From Rhodobacter sp. 24-YEA-8 (lineage in GTDB: Bacteria; Pseudomonadota; Alphaproteobacteria; Rhodobacterales; Rhodobacteraceae): a DNA stretch of 64,000 nt. Location of the stretch: positions 2,183,001 through 2,247,000 of the forward strand of contig NZ_FNSK01000001.1 in NCBI RefSeq assembly GCF_900105075.1, written 5' to 3'. Positions 1 to 8,228 of this stretch are shown piece by piece. Made by a program: the position numbers and the translations under genes. The notes below the pieces were generated by a model. It was given only the letters and a program-made list of their open reading frames with translations. It ran no database searches and had not been told where the DNA came from. Numbering within the stretch: the first letter of the stretch is position 1; each line of letters opens with the position of its first letter.

Positions 1-294
1 CTTGCCGTGGTCGGAGGCACTCTTGCGGGGGCCTTCCTCATCGCGCTTATCACCCGCAGCTTCACCCTGGAAAGCTTCACCTCGGGAAGCCATTCCCTGA
101 TTGCCGCCCTTGGAGGAATTTTGATGGGCTTTGGCGGCGTTCTTGCAATGGGTTGTTCTATCGGGCAAGCTTTGACCGGTGTCTCGACACTTTCGCTGGC
201 CAGTCTGGTCGCAAGCGCCGGTATTCTCGCGGGGATTGTGGCTGGTCTGGCTGTGATGCGCCAGACAACTCTCGGGAGGAGTTCCAGCCAATGA
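1..294 (+). CDS. YeeE/YedE family sulfur-compound transporter, C-terminal part
   Basis: The reading frame is open from the first base of the window, so only the last 97 codons are present. The translation is hydrophobic and carries the glycine/cysteine signature of the family's second half (MGCSIGQALTGVS at about residues 50-62), the segment holding a pore cysteine in YeeE/YedE (TsuA-like) thiosulfate transporters. The stop codon overlaps the start of the flavoprotein gene (ATGATG, 291-296), so the two are translationally coupled. Next to SoxYZ it is probably the SoxT-type transporter bringing a sulfur compound into the cell. The N-terminal half lies outside the window, so subfamily and exact substrate cannot be judged. 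Confidence 0.8.
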   Translation, partial: LAVVGGTLAGAFLIALITRSFTLESFTSGSHSLIAALGGILMGFGGVLAMGCSIGQALTGVSTLSLASLVASAGILAGIVAGLAVMRQTTLGRSSSQ

Positions 295-1637
295 TGAAAG
301 CCCCGCATTTCACCCGCCGCAAGCTGCTCACCGCCGCGCCGTCGCTGGCGCTTCTGACCGGGATCGGAGGGACCGCCCTGGCCGCGCCCGAAGGTCTTAC
401 CTCCGAGACGCTTCTGATGTCGCGCCAGGGCAAGGGCCCGCGGATCGTCATTTGCGGCGGTGGCTGGGGCGGGCTTTCCGCCGCGCGCCATCTGCGCGAA
501 GAGCTTCCCGAGGCCGAGATCATTGTTCTGGAGAGGAACCCGATCTTCTGGTCCTGCCCGATGTCGAACAAATGGCTGATCGACGTGGTCGATACCGCCT
601 TCCTGACCCATGATCTGCTGCGCCCGGCGCAGAAATGGGGCTATTCCCTCGTGCAATGCGAGGTGACGAATATCGACCGGGCGGCAAAGACCGTCCATAC
701 CTCAAAGGGCAAGGTCGATTACGATTTCCTGATCCTCGCCGGGGGGATCCGTAACGCTTATGAAGCCTGGTTCGGCGAGGATCAAAAGGCTGCCGAATAT
801 ACCCGCCAGAATTTCGGATCGGCCTATATCCCGAATGCCGAGCACCTGGCGCTGAAGAACAAGATCCACAATTTCAAAGGCGGCACCATCGTGATGACGC
901 TGCCACCGCCACCGCATCGCTGCCCGCCCTCGCCCTATGAACGCGCCTGCGTCATGGCCTGGCATTTCAAGGTCAATAACATCCCGGCAAAGATCATCAT
1001 CCTTGATCCGAAACCGAAAATCGCCCCGATCGGCGCGGGCTATCAGGCGGCGTTTGATGAACTTTACCCCGATATCATCACCCATGTACCGAATGCGAAG
1101 GTGAAAGAGGTCGATCCGTATAACAAGCGGATCATGACCGAGGCCGGGGATTTCGACTTTGACGATGCGATCTTCATGCCGCCGCATCAGGCATCGGACA
1201 TGGTCTGGTATGCGGATCTGATCGGCAAGGGCGAAGATGGCAGGCCGACCGGCTGGGCCGATATGGACCCACGTTTCTTCACCGCGCGGGGCGATGACAG
1301 CGTCTATATCATCGGGGATTCCATGGGCGCGATTTCCCCGCATTTCGGCCATTACCCGAAATCCGGTCATGTCGCGAATTACATCGGACGGATCGTGGCC
1401 CGCAATATCGGCCAGCGGGTGCGTGACGAGGATGTGGTGGCAGAGTTGCCCGATAACCTCTGCTATATGCTGGTGAATGGCGACCCGCAGGAGGCGATTT
1501 CGGTCGAGTTCACCTATGCGGTCGGTCAGGACGGTCTGGTGCATCAGACGCAGTTCGATATCGACGTGCGCACGCCTGATCTGATGGCCGAAGACCTTGT
1601 CTGGGTGGATGGGATGTTCAATGACTTTCTGCGCTGA
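291..1637 (+). CDS. FAD-dependent sulfide dehydrogenase-like flavoprotein (FccB/SoxF family), 448 aa
   Basis: The frame also runs upstream, but the start at 291 is preceded by GGGAGGA and gives an N-terminus with a Tat-type twin-arginine signal (RRKLLTAAPSLALL), so the product should be exported with bound FAD. A Rossmann dinucleotide-binding motif (ICGGGWGGLSAA) follows at about residue 49. The family motif around the first active-site cysteine is present (RCPPSPYERA, about residue 207). In FccB a second cysteine forms a disulfide with it, in the segment GWCPV; the matching segment here reads GWADM, so that cysteine appears to be missing. No cytochrome subunit gene follows. It probably oxidises a reduced sulfur species together with SoxYZ, but the altered active site makes sulfide itself uncertain. 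Confidence 0.88.
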   Translation: MMKAPHFTRRKLLTAAPSLALLTGIGGTALAAPEGLTSETLLMSRQGKGPRIVICGGGWGGLSAARHLREELPEAEIIVLERNPIFWSCPMSNKWLIDVVDTAFLTHDLLRPAQKWGYSLVQCEVTNIDRAAKTVHTSKGKVDYDFLILAGGIRNAYEAWFGEDQKAAEYTRQNFGSAYIPNAEHLALKNKIHNFKGGTIVMTLPPPPHRCPPSPYERACVMAWHFKVNNIPAKIIILDPKPKIAPIGAGYQAAFDELYPDIITHVPNAKVKEVDPYNKRIMTEAGDFDFDDAIFMPPHQASDMVWYADLIGKGEDGRPTGWADMDPRFFTARGDDSVYIIGDSMGAISPHFGHYPKSGHVANYIGRIVARNIGQRVRDEDVVAELPDNLCYMLVNGDPQEAISVEFTYAVGQDGLVHQTQFDIDVRTPDLMAEDLVWVDGMFNDFLR

Positions 1638-1638
1638 G

Positions 1639-2106
1639 ATGAATCGCCGTCAGGTGATGATCATGGGGGCGGCGCTTGGCGCCTCCCCTTTGCTTGCTAA
1701 TGCTGCGGGGGCGCAAAGCTCCACCGCAGCCGCGCGGGTCGATACCGCTGAATCTGATCGTATCGCGGCGGAGTTCATCGGCGCATCTGAAGCGGTGAGC
1801 GAGGGCCTCGCGCTTGATCTGCCGGCACTTGGCGACAACCCTTCGGCGGTGCCGGTCCGGGTGCATGTGACGGAAGCAATCACCGATGACAGCTGGTGTG
1901 AGGAACTGATCGTGCTGGCCGAACTGAACCCGATGCCGCTGGCCTGCCGGTTCCGCTTTTCACAGGCCAGTGGCGCGGCGGATGTGGCGGTGCGGCTGCG
2001 GCTGATCGAGACGATGCATGTGCGGGCGCTGGCGCGGATGAATGACGGGCGGGTGTTTGACACGCGTGGCCAGATCACCGTCGCCGCCGGCGGCTGCGGC
2101 CTTTAA
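1639..2106 (+). CDS. soxY: SoxY, thiosulfate-oxidation carrier protein, 155 aa
   Basis: The ATG at 1639 lies one base after the flavoprotein stop, so the genes are coupled. The product begins with a signal-like segment (MNRRQVMIMGAALGASPLL) fitting Tat or Sec export, and ends in the SoxY swinging arm GGCG followed by Leu. The cysteine two residues before the end is the residue to which sulfur intermediates are covalently attached in the periplasm. The usual terminus is GGCGG, so the last residue here is a variant. Length fits SoxY. soxZ follows after 13 bases. In the Sox system SoxYZ carries the substrate while SoxAX, SoxB and SoxCD act on it; none of those is visible in the window. Confidence 0.93.
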   Translation: MNRRQVMIMGAALGASPLLANAAGAQSSTAAARVDTAESDRIAAEFIGASEAVSEGLALDLPALGDNPSAVPVRVHVTEAITDDSWCEELIVLAELNPMPLACRFRFSQASGAADVAVRLRLIETMHVRALARMNDGRVFDTRGQITVAAGGCGL

Positions 2107-2119
2107 GGAGGGCAAAAGG

Positions 2120-2446
2120 ATGGCAAATCCCCCCCGGATCTGGCTGAGCAATGAGACACCTGCAAAAGACGAGATCGTCCGCGTCCGAGCCCAGGTCGTG
2201 CATATCATGGAAAGCGGCTTGCGCCTTGATGCGGCAGGCGCCCCGATCCCTCGCGACACGCTGATGCGGTTCGAGGCCTGGCTCGGAGAAGCCCTGGTGC
2301 TGGACTGGCTGCCGGAAACGGCAATCTCGCAAAACCCCTATATCGAGTTCACCTTCAAAGCGCGCGAAAGCGCTGTTCTGAAAATGACCTGGACCGATCA
2401 GAATGGCATCCTGGCAGAGGTCGAACGCCAGATCACCACATCCTGA
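2120..2446 (+). CDS. soxZ: SoxZ, partner of SoxY, 108 aa
   Basis: The start at 2120 follows the SD-like AAGGAGG at 2105-2111 and a second AAAGGA directly before the ATG. Length and content match SoxZ, an immunoglobulin-like beta sandwich that forms the heterodimer with SoxY (conserved IEFTFKA and MTWTDQNG segments near residues 75-95). There is no signal peptide, as expected, because SoxZ is exported as a complex with Tat-targeted SoxY. It is the last gene of the cluster; a double palindrome lies between it and the converging HIT gene. Confidence 0.93.
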   Translation: MANPPRIWLSNETPAKDEIVRVRAQVVHIMESGLRLDAAGAPIPRDTLMRFEAWLGEALVLDWLPETAISQNPYIEFTFKARESAVLKMTWTDQNGILAEVERQITTS

Positions 2447-2464
2447 CGCCGCGCCCTGCGCCAG

Positions 2465-2511
2465 ACCGGTTTCTGCACAGAAACCGGTCCCGGAATTTTA
2501 CTTAAAATTCC
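2465..2511. repeat. double-palindrome intergenic repeat, copy 1
   Basis: Two adjacent perfect hairpins lie between converging genes. The first spans 2465-2488 (24 bases; arms ACCGGTTTCTG and CAGAAACCGGT around CA). The second spans 2492-2511 (arms GGAATTTTA and TAAAATTCC around CT). The same arrangement, with a TTTCTG/CAGAAA palindrome followed by one containing GGAATT, recurs at 27071-27114. This points to a dispersed repeat family rather than an ordinary terminator, although it may end transcription here. Confidence 0.75.
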
Positions 2512-2530
2512 GCTCGCGCGGGTGACGCGG

Positions 2531-2902
2531 TCACGCTTTTTCGACAAGCCGGCCGAGGACGCGACCGCCAAGGATATGCAGGTGGTAATGCGGCACTTCC
2601 TGCATCCCAGAGCTGCCGGCATTGGTGATCGCCCGGTAGCCTTCCGGCCCGGAAAGCCCCAGATCGGCGATCACTTTCGCGACCGTGCGGTGGAAATCGA
2701 TGATCTCGGCCTCTGACGCCTCAGCGGCGAAATGGTCGAAATTGACGTAGGCGCCTTTCGGGATCGCCAGCACATGCACCGGCGCATGCGGCGCGATGTC
2801 ATGGAAGACCAGCGTATGCGCACTTTCGACCACGGTCTTGTTCGGGATCTCACCGCGCAGGATGCGGGCGAAGATGTTCTGCGGATCGTAATTCCAGCTC
2901 AT
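2531..2902 (-). CDS. HIT family nucleotide phosphoramidase (HinT-like), 123 aa
   Basis: The protein carries the histidine triad motif HYHLHIL near residue 105, which binds the alpha phosphate and provides the nucleophilic histidine. Other family features are NIFARILRGEIP near the start and GYRAITNAGSSGMQEV before the triad. Length matches HinT, a small cytosolic hydrolase of adenosine 5'-phosphoramidates and related acyl-AMPs. It converges with soxZ and lies 33 bases downstream of the glycosyltransferase on the same strand. I see nothing odd in it. Confidence 0.93.
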   Translation of the reverse strand: MSWNYDPQNIFARILRGEIPNKTVVESAHTLVFHDIAPHAPVHVLAIPKGAYVNFDHFAAEASEAEIIDFHRTVAKVIADLGLSGPEGYRAITNAGSSGMQEVPHYHLHILGGRVLGRLVEKA

Positions 2903-2935
2903 GGGCAGGCTCCGGTTTGGGAAAATTGCGGATCT

Positions 2936-4513
2936 TCAGTCCACAAAGAGATAGGATGTGCCGGCGATTTCTTCGGCCTCGCTCAGCGGGATGCCGAAGA
3001 AATCCTGCAGGGCCCGGGCATTCTCTGCCGCCGTGCCGCGCTGACGGATGCGGTGGAAGTCGGGGAAGTCACTCTCGCGGAGACGGTCGCTCTCGAATTT
3101 CACATCATAGCGGATGGTCGGCAGCAGGCGTTCCAGCGTCCCGCGCGGCGAGCCGGTTCCTGCCAGCCCCACCCGTTTCGCATGTCCGATCAGATAGTCA
3201 TCGGTGAAATCGCAGTCGATCTCGAGAAGCTTGACCCGCGCCGTGTCATTGTAGAAATCCTGCATCAGTTCAACCGAGGCCGGATCGATGCAGAAGACCA
3301 GCCGGTCGGTCTGCCAGTAGTCATAGAGCATCCGGACGAGCGCACGCCGGTGCCGCGTGCGTTTCTCCAGCGTCGACTGGATGCCCCCCAGATCAGGCAG
3401 GGGCGTGCCGTCTTCGTTGAAGAGGTAATCCACCGCCCGGAGGCTGCTGACATTCCGCGCGCGTTCAACCAGGCGTTTCGCCACATGCCATTTCTTGCAG
3501 GTGACCATCATCAGCGTGCGTTCACGCCCGAGGCTGGACTCGGCTTCCCAGAACCGCTGGGCATAGCGCCGCCCTACCCTGCCGCGCGCGCTCAGAAAGC
3601 GAAAAAGACTGCGCCCCTCATCCGAAATCTGAAAGGTTTTGCCTTTTTGCGCATAAAGATCGCCAAGCCGCGCCCTCAGATCGGTGGCTTCCGGGCTGAC
3701 CTTGCGCGCGAAGAGATAATCCTGGCTTAAGAGCAGGTCATAATGGTCGTTATAGAAGACCACCGGCATCCCGTAATCGGTGAACAGAAGGAAGGTCAGT
3801 GTCCGGGTGCGGATCTCGTTTTCCGGCACGATATGATGCACGAGGGTCTGGAAGAAGGTCTCATCCGGGATCCAGGTCGTGCGGAAAAACCGCATCACAT
3901 CCCGGCGCCTGCGAATGAATTCCAGCAAGGCCTCGACGGTGCGGCGGCGCAGGCACCACCATTGGCTGCCGATCTGCATCACCAGATCAGCGGGGATCTT
4001 GCGTTCCAGCCCAAGCCGCTTTTGCCAGGCCAGCGACCGGTAGAACCAGGTCTTGCTGCTGCGTTCATTGAACCAGTGGCGATAGATCAGCCGCTCTTCC
4101 CTGATGCCGGTCTTGATCCAGTCCGAGCGGAAAAAATCGAAGCTCTCGATATAATCCACATCCTCGCGGCCGAGGACATCATGGGCATATTCCGCCGTCT
4201 TGACCGGCATGCAATCGCCCGAGAGCATGTAGAAATGCGTGGCTCTGGGGAATGCCTCAACCGCCGCACGCAAGGCAAGCAGCGTGGCCTCAACAAGGCT
4301 CCATTCGCCCCAGCCGCAACGGATGCGCCGTTTCGCGAAAACCACCAGCGGATTGCCGGCAAGCGCCGTGCGCAGCTGATTGAAATCGGCCTGAGGCGAG
4401 CGCGCGTCGAAATGAATGGCGATGCAATCCCCCGCGGCCGTCAGCCGCTCTGCCTGGGCGATGATCCCGGCAGGATCCTTGTGACATAACAGGATATAGG
4501 CAATCGTCGCCAT
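2936..4513 (-). CDS. Core-2/I-branching family (GT14-like) glycosyltransferase with extra C-terminal domain, 525 aa
   Basis: The first ~260 residues resemble beta-1,6-N-acetylglucosaminyltransferases: IAYILLCHKDP at the start, FYMLSGDCMPV near residue 107, GSQWWCLRR near residue 185 and WIPDETFFQTL near residue 218. The remaining ~260 residues are a separate conserved region found in alphaproteobacterial members (I believe DUF5928). No signal peptide or membrane helix is evident. The enzyme probably adds a branch sugar to a surface polysaccharide. It is divergent, across 225 bases, from a sulfotransferase gene, which suggests the two modify the same glycan. Acceptor and donor cannot be read from sequence. 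Confidence 0.8.
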   Translation of the reverse strand: MATIAYILLCHKDPAGIIAQAERLTAAGDCIAIHFDARSPQADFNQLRTALAGNPLVVFAKRRIRCGWGEWSLVEATLLALRAAVEAFPRATHFYMLSGDCMPVKTAEYAHDVLGREDVDYIESFDFFRSDWIKTGIREERLIYRHWFNERSSKTWFYRSLAWQKRLGLERKIPADLVMQIGSQWWCLRRRTVEALLEFIRRRRDVMRFFRTTWIPDETFFQTLVHHIVPENEIRTRTLTFLLFTDYGMPVVFYNDHYDLLLSQDYLFARKVSPEATDLRARLGDLYAQKGKTFQISDEGRSLFRFLSARGRVGRRYAQRFWEAESSLGRERTLMMVTCKKWHVAKRLVERARNVSSLRAVDYLFNEDGTPLPDLGGIQSTLEKRTRHRRALVRMLYDYWQTDRLVFCIDPASVELMQDFYNDTARVKLLEIDCDFTDDYLIGHAKRVGLAGTGSPRGTLERLLPTIRYDVKFESDRLRESDFPDFHRIRQRGTAAENARALQDFFGIPLSEAEEIAGTSYLFVD

Positions 4514-4738
4514 GGGTCTCGTCTTACTGTGCCGCCGGCTTTGCGGGCCGGCGCTACGCTCTTACCAGACTATCTGATAAAGGGCTTCATACTTCCTTGA
4601 AAAGGTCGGATTTCTTTGCTTTTTCCAGACGACGCTCTTGTGGTACACCCCGGCGCCTGGCACGCATGCCTGCAGGGGGTATATGTGTTGGGGCCGGAAC
4701 AGGGCATCGCGCTGCCGTTCGGAAAAAGGATGATGTGA
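4514..4738. promoter_or_regulatory. divergent promoter region, glycosyltransferase / sulfotransferase
   Basis: This 225-base gap separates two divergent surface-glycan genes and must contain both promoters. A short hairpin (GCCGGC, loop, GCCGGC) lies near 4530-4550, and the middle part around 4570-4630 is richer in A+T than its surroundings. I could not assign -35/-10 boxes with confidence. Confidence 0.35.
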
Positions 4739-5557
4739 ATGGGCTTTCCAGGCACCTGGATGACCGAAAGTGAAAGCGTGGTTTACCGCGTGGTGCCGAA
4801 ATGCGCCTGCTCGACCATTGGTCAGATCATGTTCTATTCCGATCATGGCCGCTTTTTTGACGGCGATATCCATGATGCCACCGCCGATATGCATAAATGG
4901 GCGATGGAGGCGAGCCAGCCTAAGATCGAGGCCAATGTGAAGGCGCATAAAAGCTATGCCTTCACCTGTGTCAGAAACCCTTATACCCGGATCCTCTCGT
5001 CGTTTTTCGACAAGATCTGCGGCATTCAGCGCAATGGCCGCCGCTACCGGGGCAATCTGGTGCCGCTTCTGATCCAGAAATACGGGATCGAGGTTGGCGG
5101 CGAGGACGGCAAGCAGGAGTTCGACCAGATCAGGAGCTTCCGCCGCTTTCTTCTGTTCGCGCGCGACACCATCCGCTGGAAAAAACCGATGGAGCCGGAT
5201 ATTCACTGGTCGGCCATGTCCGGCCATGTCTCGACCTTTATCGTGAATGGCGGGCGCTATGACCGCATCTTCTTTACCGAGAAATTCAACGAAGGCATGC
5301 AGGACGTTCTCGACAGGATCGAGGTGGCGCATCCGATTGATCTGAAAACAATCCCGCGCTTCAACGAATCAGAGGGTCACGGGCCCAAGCGCCTGCACCC
5401 CGTCGAGGATTATTTCGACGATCTCTCGATGCATCTGATCTGGGAGATCTACAAACGCGACTTCCAGCTCTTCCGCTATGATTTCGAAAATCCCGGCAAC
5501 AAGATGCCAAAGGGCGAGGTCGATCTCGACGAGGTTCACGCCAGGCTGGGTAACTGA
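4739..5557 (+). CDS. sulfotransferase family 2 protein, 272 aa
   Basis: A GGAAAAAGGA Shine-Dalgarno region precedes the ATG at 4739. The protein has the two PAPS-binding signatures of carbohydrate sulfotransferases: a 5'-phosphosulfate loop VPKCACSTIG near residue 19 and the 3'-phosphate motif CVRNPYTRILSSFFDK near residue 80. It should transfer sulfate from PAPS to a sugar hydroxyl, probably of an extracellular or capsular polysaccharide built with the help of the divergent glycosyltransferase. No membrane segment is obvious, so it probably acts in the cytoplasm. The acceptor is unknown. Confidence 0.85.
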   Translation: MGFPGTWMTESESVVYRVVPKCACSTIGQIMFYSDHGRFFDGDIHDATADMHKWAMEASQPKIEANVKAHKSYAFTCVRNPYTRILSSFFDKICGIQRNGRRYRGNLVPLLIQKYGIEVGGEDGKQEFDQIRSFRRFLLFARDTIRWKKPMEPDIHWSAMSGHVSTFIVNGGRYDRIFFTEKFNEGMQDVLDRIEVAHPIDLKTIPRFNESEGHGPKRLHPVEDYFDDLSMHLIWEIYKRDFQLFRYDFENPGNKMPKGEVDLDEVHARLGN

Positions 5558-5836
5558 GGCACGGCGGTCCCGGTGAGGGCCGTCCTGTGACCGCAATCCG
5601 GAATGTAAGGCGAGGACGGTAGCTGATTTCCGCATCCTGACTCGCCTGAGCCGGTTCGCGGCTGCCATCGCGAAGCTGCGGATGACTGTGATACTCTCCC
5701 TCCGAGAGCGCCCGATTGCTCTGTGCTGCTGCCCGCATAAACGCCGCTCTGGCTATCTGGCTCCCGTGCCCGTCCGGTACGATCCGCGATCCTGACCGCC
5801 AGCAGGCAAGGCCCATGCCCCCCCTGCGCCAAAGGG
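5558..5836. other. intergenic region with no recognisable gene
   Basis: These 279 bases lie between the converging sulfotransferase and puuD genes. Open frames exist but have low-complexity, non-family-like translations. I see no convincing terminator, RNA gene or repeat. It could be decayed coding sequence, but I cannot identify a source. Confidence 0.4.
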
Positions 5837-7072
5837 TCAGACCGGATCGGGCAACCTGGCTGCGGCCCGGTACCAGTCGATGATCCGGTGGCGCTCTGCC
5901 TCCTCCATATAGCTCAGATTGCCCGGCGGCATCGCATGGGTGACACCGGATTGCAGATAGATCCGCCGGGCCTCATGCGCGATCTGTGCCTCGCTTTCCA
6001 ATACGACTGCTTTCGGGGGCCAGAGCATCCCCTCCCAGGCGGGTTCCGCAGCGTGACACATCGAGCAGCGCCCCTGCACGATCGAAACCACATCCCCGAA
6101 GCCGGGCGCGCTCGCATAGCGCAGCGCCTCGCCTTCCAGCGCGGCCTCTTCAGGCTGCAGCCGCAAGGGCGCGGTCGAAAGCCAGGCGATGATCAGAAAC
6201 AGAACCACCGTCACGCCCCAGGTCCAGTGCGGATTGCCGCGCCCGGCATGGCGGGTGTTGAACCAGTGACGGATGGTGACGCCCATCAGAAAGACAAGGC
6301 TCGCAATGATCCAGTTATATTCGGTCGCGAAGGCCAGCGGGTAGTGGTTTGCCAGCATCAGGAACAGCACCGGCAGCGTCAGGTAATTGTTATGCGTGCT
6401 GCGCTGCTTGGCGATACGGCCATATTTCGGATCGGGCGTGCGGCCCGCCTTCAGATCCGCCACCACGATCTTCTGATTGGGGATGATCACCAGGAAGACA
6501 TTGGCGGACATGATCGTCGCGGTGAAGGCGCCAAGATGCAAAAGCGCCGCCCGGCCAGAAAAGACCGAGGCGTAGAAATACGACATCGCCACCAGAACGC
6601 CGAACAAAGCCAGCATGACAAGGCTTTGATTGGATTTCACAAAGACCCGGCAGATCGTGTCATAGGCCAGCCATCCGAAGGCGAGCGATCCGACCGAGAT
6701 CGCCACTGCCTGCCAGACCTGCAGCTCCATCACCCGGGGGTCGATCAGGAAAAGCTCGGCGCCCAGGTAATAGACCAGCACCAGCATCAGGAAACCCGAA
6801 AGCCATGTGGCGTAGCTTTCCCATTTGAACCAGACCAGGTGTTCGGGCAGGCGTTCGGGCGCGACGAGGTATTTCTGGATATGGTAAAAGCCACCACCAT
6901 GAACCTGCCATTCCTCGCCATAGGCACCGGGCGGCAGGTCGGGGGATTTCCTGAGGCCCAGATCCAGCGCCACGAAGTAAAAGCTCGATCCGATCCAGGC
7001 GATGGCTGTGATCACATGCAGCCAGCGCGCCGCCAGTTGCATCCAGTCCCAGAGTACTGTGAAATCATACAT
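5837..7072 (-). CDS. puuD: PuuD-type membrane urate hydroxylase with C-terminal cytochrome c, 411 aa
   Basis: The N-terminal ~300 residues contain about eight membrane helices beginning WMQLAARWLHVITAIAWIG, the signature of the DUF989/PuuD family. The C-terminus is a cytochrome c domain with a CSMCH haem motif at residues 336-340 and a likely Met ligand in HAMPPGN. PuuD oxidises urate to 5-hydroxyisourate using the respiratory chain instead of O2, replacing the soluble urate oxidase UraA. It is divergent from a LysR gene and shares the region with hiuH, puuE-uraD, allE and allA, the following steps of urate breakdown. The domain pattern is very distinctive. Confidence 0.93.
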   Translation of the reverse strand: MYDFTVLWDWMQLAARWLHVITAIAWIGSSFYFVALDLGLRKSPDLPPGAYGEEWQVHGGGFYHIQKYLVAPERLPEHLVWFKWESYATWLSGFLMLVLVYYLGAELFLIDPRVMELQVWQAVAISVGSLAFGWLAYDTICRVFVKSNQSLVMLALFGVLVAMSYFYASVFSGRAALLHLGAFTATIMSANVFLVIIPNQKIVVADLKAGRTPDPKYGRIAKQRSTHNNYLTLPVLFLMLANHYPLAFATEYNWIIASLVFLMGVTIRHWFNTRHAGRGNPHWTWGVTVVLFLIIAWLSTAPLRLQPEEAALEGEALRYASAPGFGDVVSIVQGRCSMCHAAEPAWEGMLWPPKAVVLESEAQIAHEARRIYLQSGVTHAMPPGNLSYMEEAERHRIIDWYRAAARLPDPV

Positions 7073-7208
7073 AGCCGCCGCCTCTTCTGCCTGAATCCCA
7101 GGCTATACCGAAGCCGGCTTTCCTGTTAACCGGGATAATCTCTCGGCACTTTCAAACAGGGCCGAACAATCAAATGCTGACCGCTTCTGCGCCAATCCGG
7201 GTTTCAGG

Positions 7209-8144
7209 ATGAGCTATGTCAACAATCTGAGGATGTTCGTCAGGGTCTATGACCTTGGCTCGATGTCGGCGGCAGCGCGGGATCAGCGCTGTTCGCCCGC
7301 CGTCGCCTCGTCCAGGATCTCCGAGCTGGAAAAGCATCTTGGCACCCGGCTTTTCAACCGCACCACGCGCTCGCTGCAACCGACCTCGAACGGGCGGCTG
7401 TTTTACGACGGCGCGCTTACGGTGCTTGAAGCGATTGCAGAGGCCGAAGCGGCACTGATGACCGCGACACAGAACCCGCGTGGCACCATTGTCATCTCGG
7501 CGCCGCTTGGGGTCGGGCGCCGGCTGATCGCGCCACATGTGCCCGCCTTCAAGGATCTCTGGCCGCAAATCGAGCTGCGGCTGCGGCTTTCGGACCGGCC
7601 GGTGGATATCCTGGCTGAGGGGATCGACCTCGCCTTCCATCTTGGCATGCCCGAGGATTCCTCGCTGAAAATGCGGCTGATCTCAGGGGCGCCGCGGGTG
7701 CTTTGTGCCGCGCCGGACTATATCGCGCGGCGCGGAATGCCGGCGGATGGCGCGGCGCTGATCAGAGACGGGCATGACTGCCTGATCCTGCGCTATCCGG
7801 GCGTGCGCGAATATCGCTGGACGCTGGAAACCCCTGACGGGCCGCAGCAATTCGCGGTCAGCGGCCCGTTTGAAAGTGATGACGGCGATGTGCTGACCGG
7901 CTGGGCGCTGGACGGGCGGGGCATTGTGCTCAAACCGCTGTTTGAGGTGGCGGCGCATCTGCGCGAAGGCCGGCTGGTGCCGGTGGCGGTGGCCACGCCG
8001 CCGCTCGACACGCAGCTCGCGATCCTGATGCAGCACCGGCGGCTGAAAGACCCCAAGCTGCAGCTCTTTGCCGATTACATCGTGACGCATATCCGCGAGG
8101 CGATCCGGCGCGAGACCGATGGCCCCGCGGCCGCCCTTCTGTAA
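7209..8144 (+). CDS. LysR-family transcriptional regulator, 311 aa
   Basis: An N-terminal winged helix-turn-helix (FVRVYDLGSMSAAARDQRCS through FNRTTRSLQPT, residues about 10-62) is followed by a periplasmic-binding-like effector domain, the usual LysR plan and length. It is divergent from puuD across 136 bases, the classic arrangement for a LysR protein controlling its neighbour, so it probably regulates urate or purine catabolism with a pathway intermediate as effector. That role is inferred from position. A hairpin terminator follows its stop codon. Confidence 0.88.
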   Translation: MSYVNNLRMFVRVYDLGSMSAAARDQRCSPAVASSRISELEKHLGTRLFNRTTRSLQPTSNGRLFYDGALTVLEAIAEAEAALMTATQNPRGTIVISAPLGVGRRLIAPHVPAFKDLWPQIELRLRLSDRPVDILAEGIDLAFHLGMPEDSSLKMRLISGAPRVLCAAPDYIARRGMPADGAALIRDGHDCLILRYPGVREYRWTLETPDGPQQFAVSGPFESDDGDVLTGWALDGRGIVLKPLFEVAAHLREGRLVPVAVATPPLDTQLAILMQHRRLKDPKLQLFADYIVTHIREAIRRETDGPAAALL

Positions 8145-8177
8145 ACCGCGTTCCCGCAACTGCATCCCCCAAATGCA

Positions 8178-8203
8178 GAACGCGGCCCCGAAGGGCCGCG
8201 TTC
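8178..8203. terminator. bidirectional terminator hairpin
   Basis: A perfect 11-bp stem (GAACGCGGCCC at 8178-8188, GGGCCGCGTTC at 8193-8203) with loop CGAA lies between the converging LysR and DUF2125 genes. Its position and strength suggest it stops transcription from both sides. Confidence 0.75.
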
Positions 8204-8228
8204 CGGTTTGTCAGCCTATGGCCGCAGC

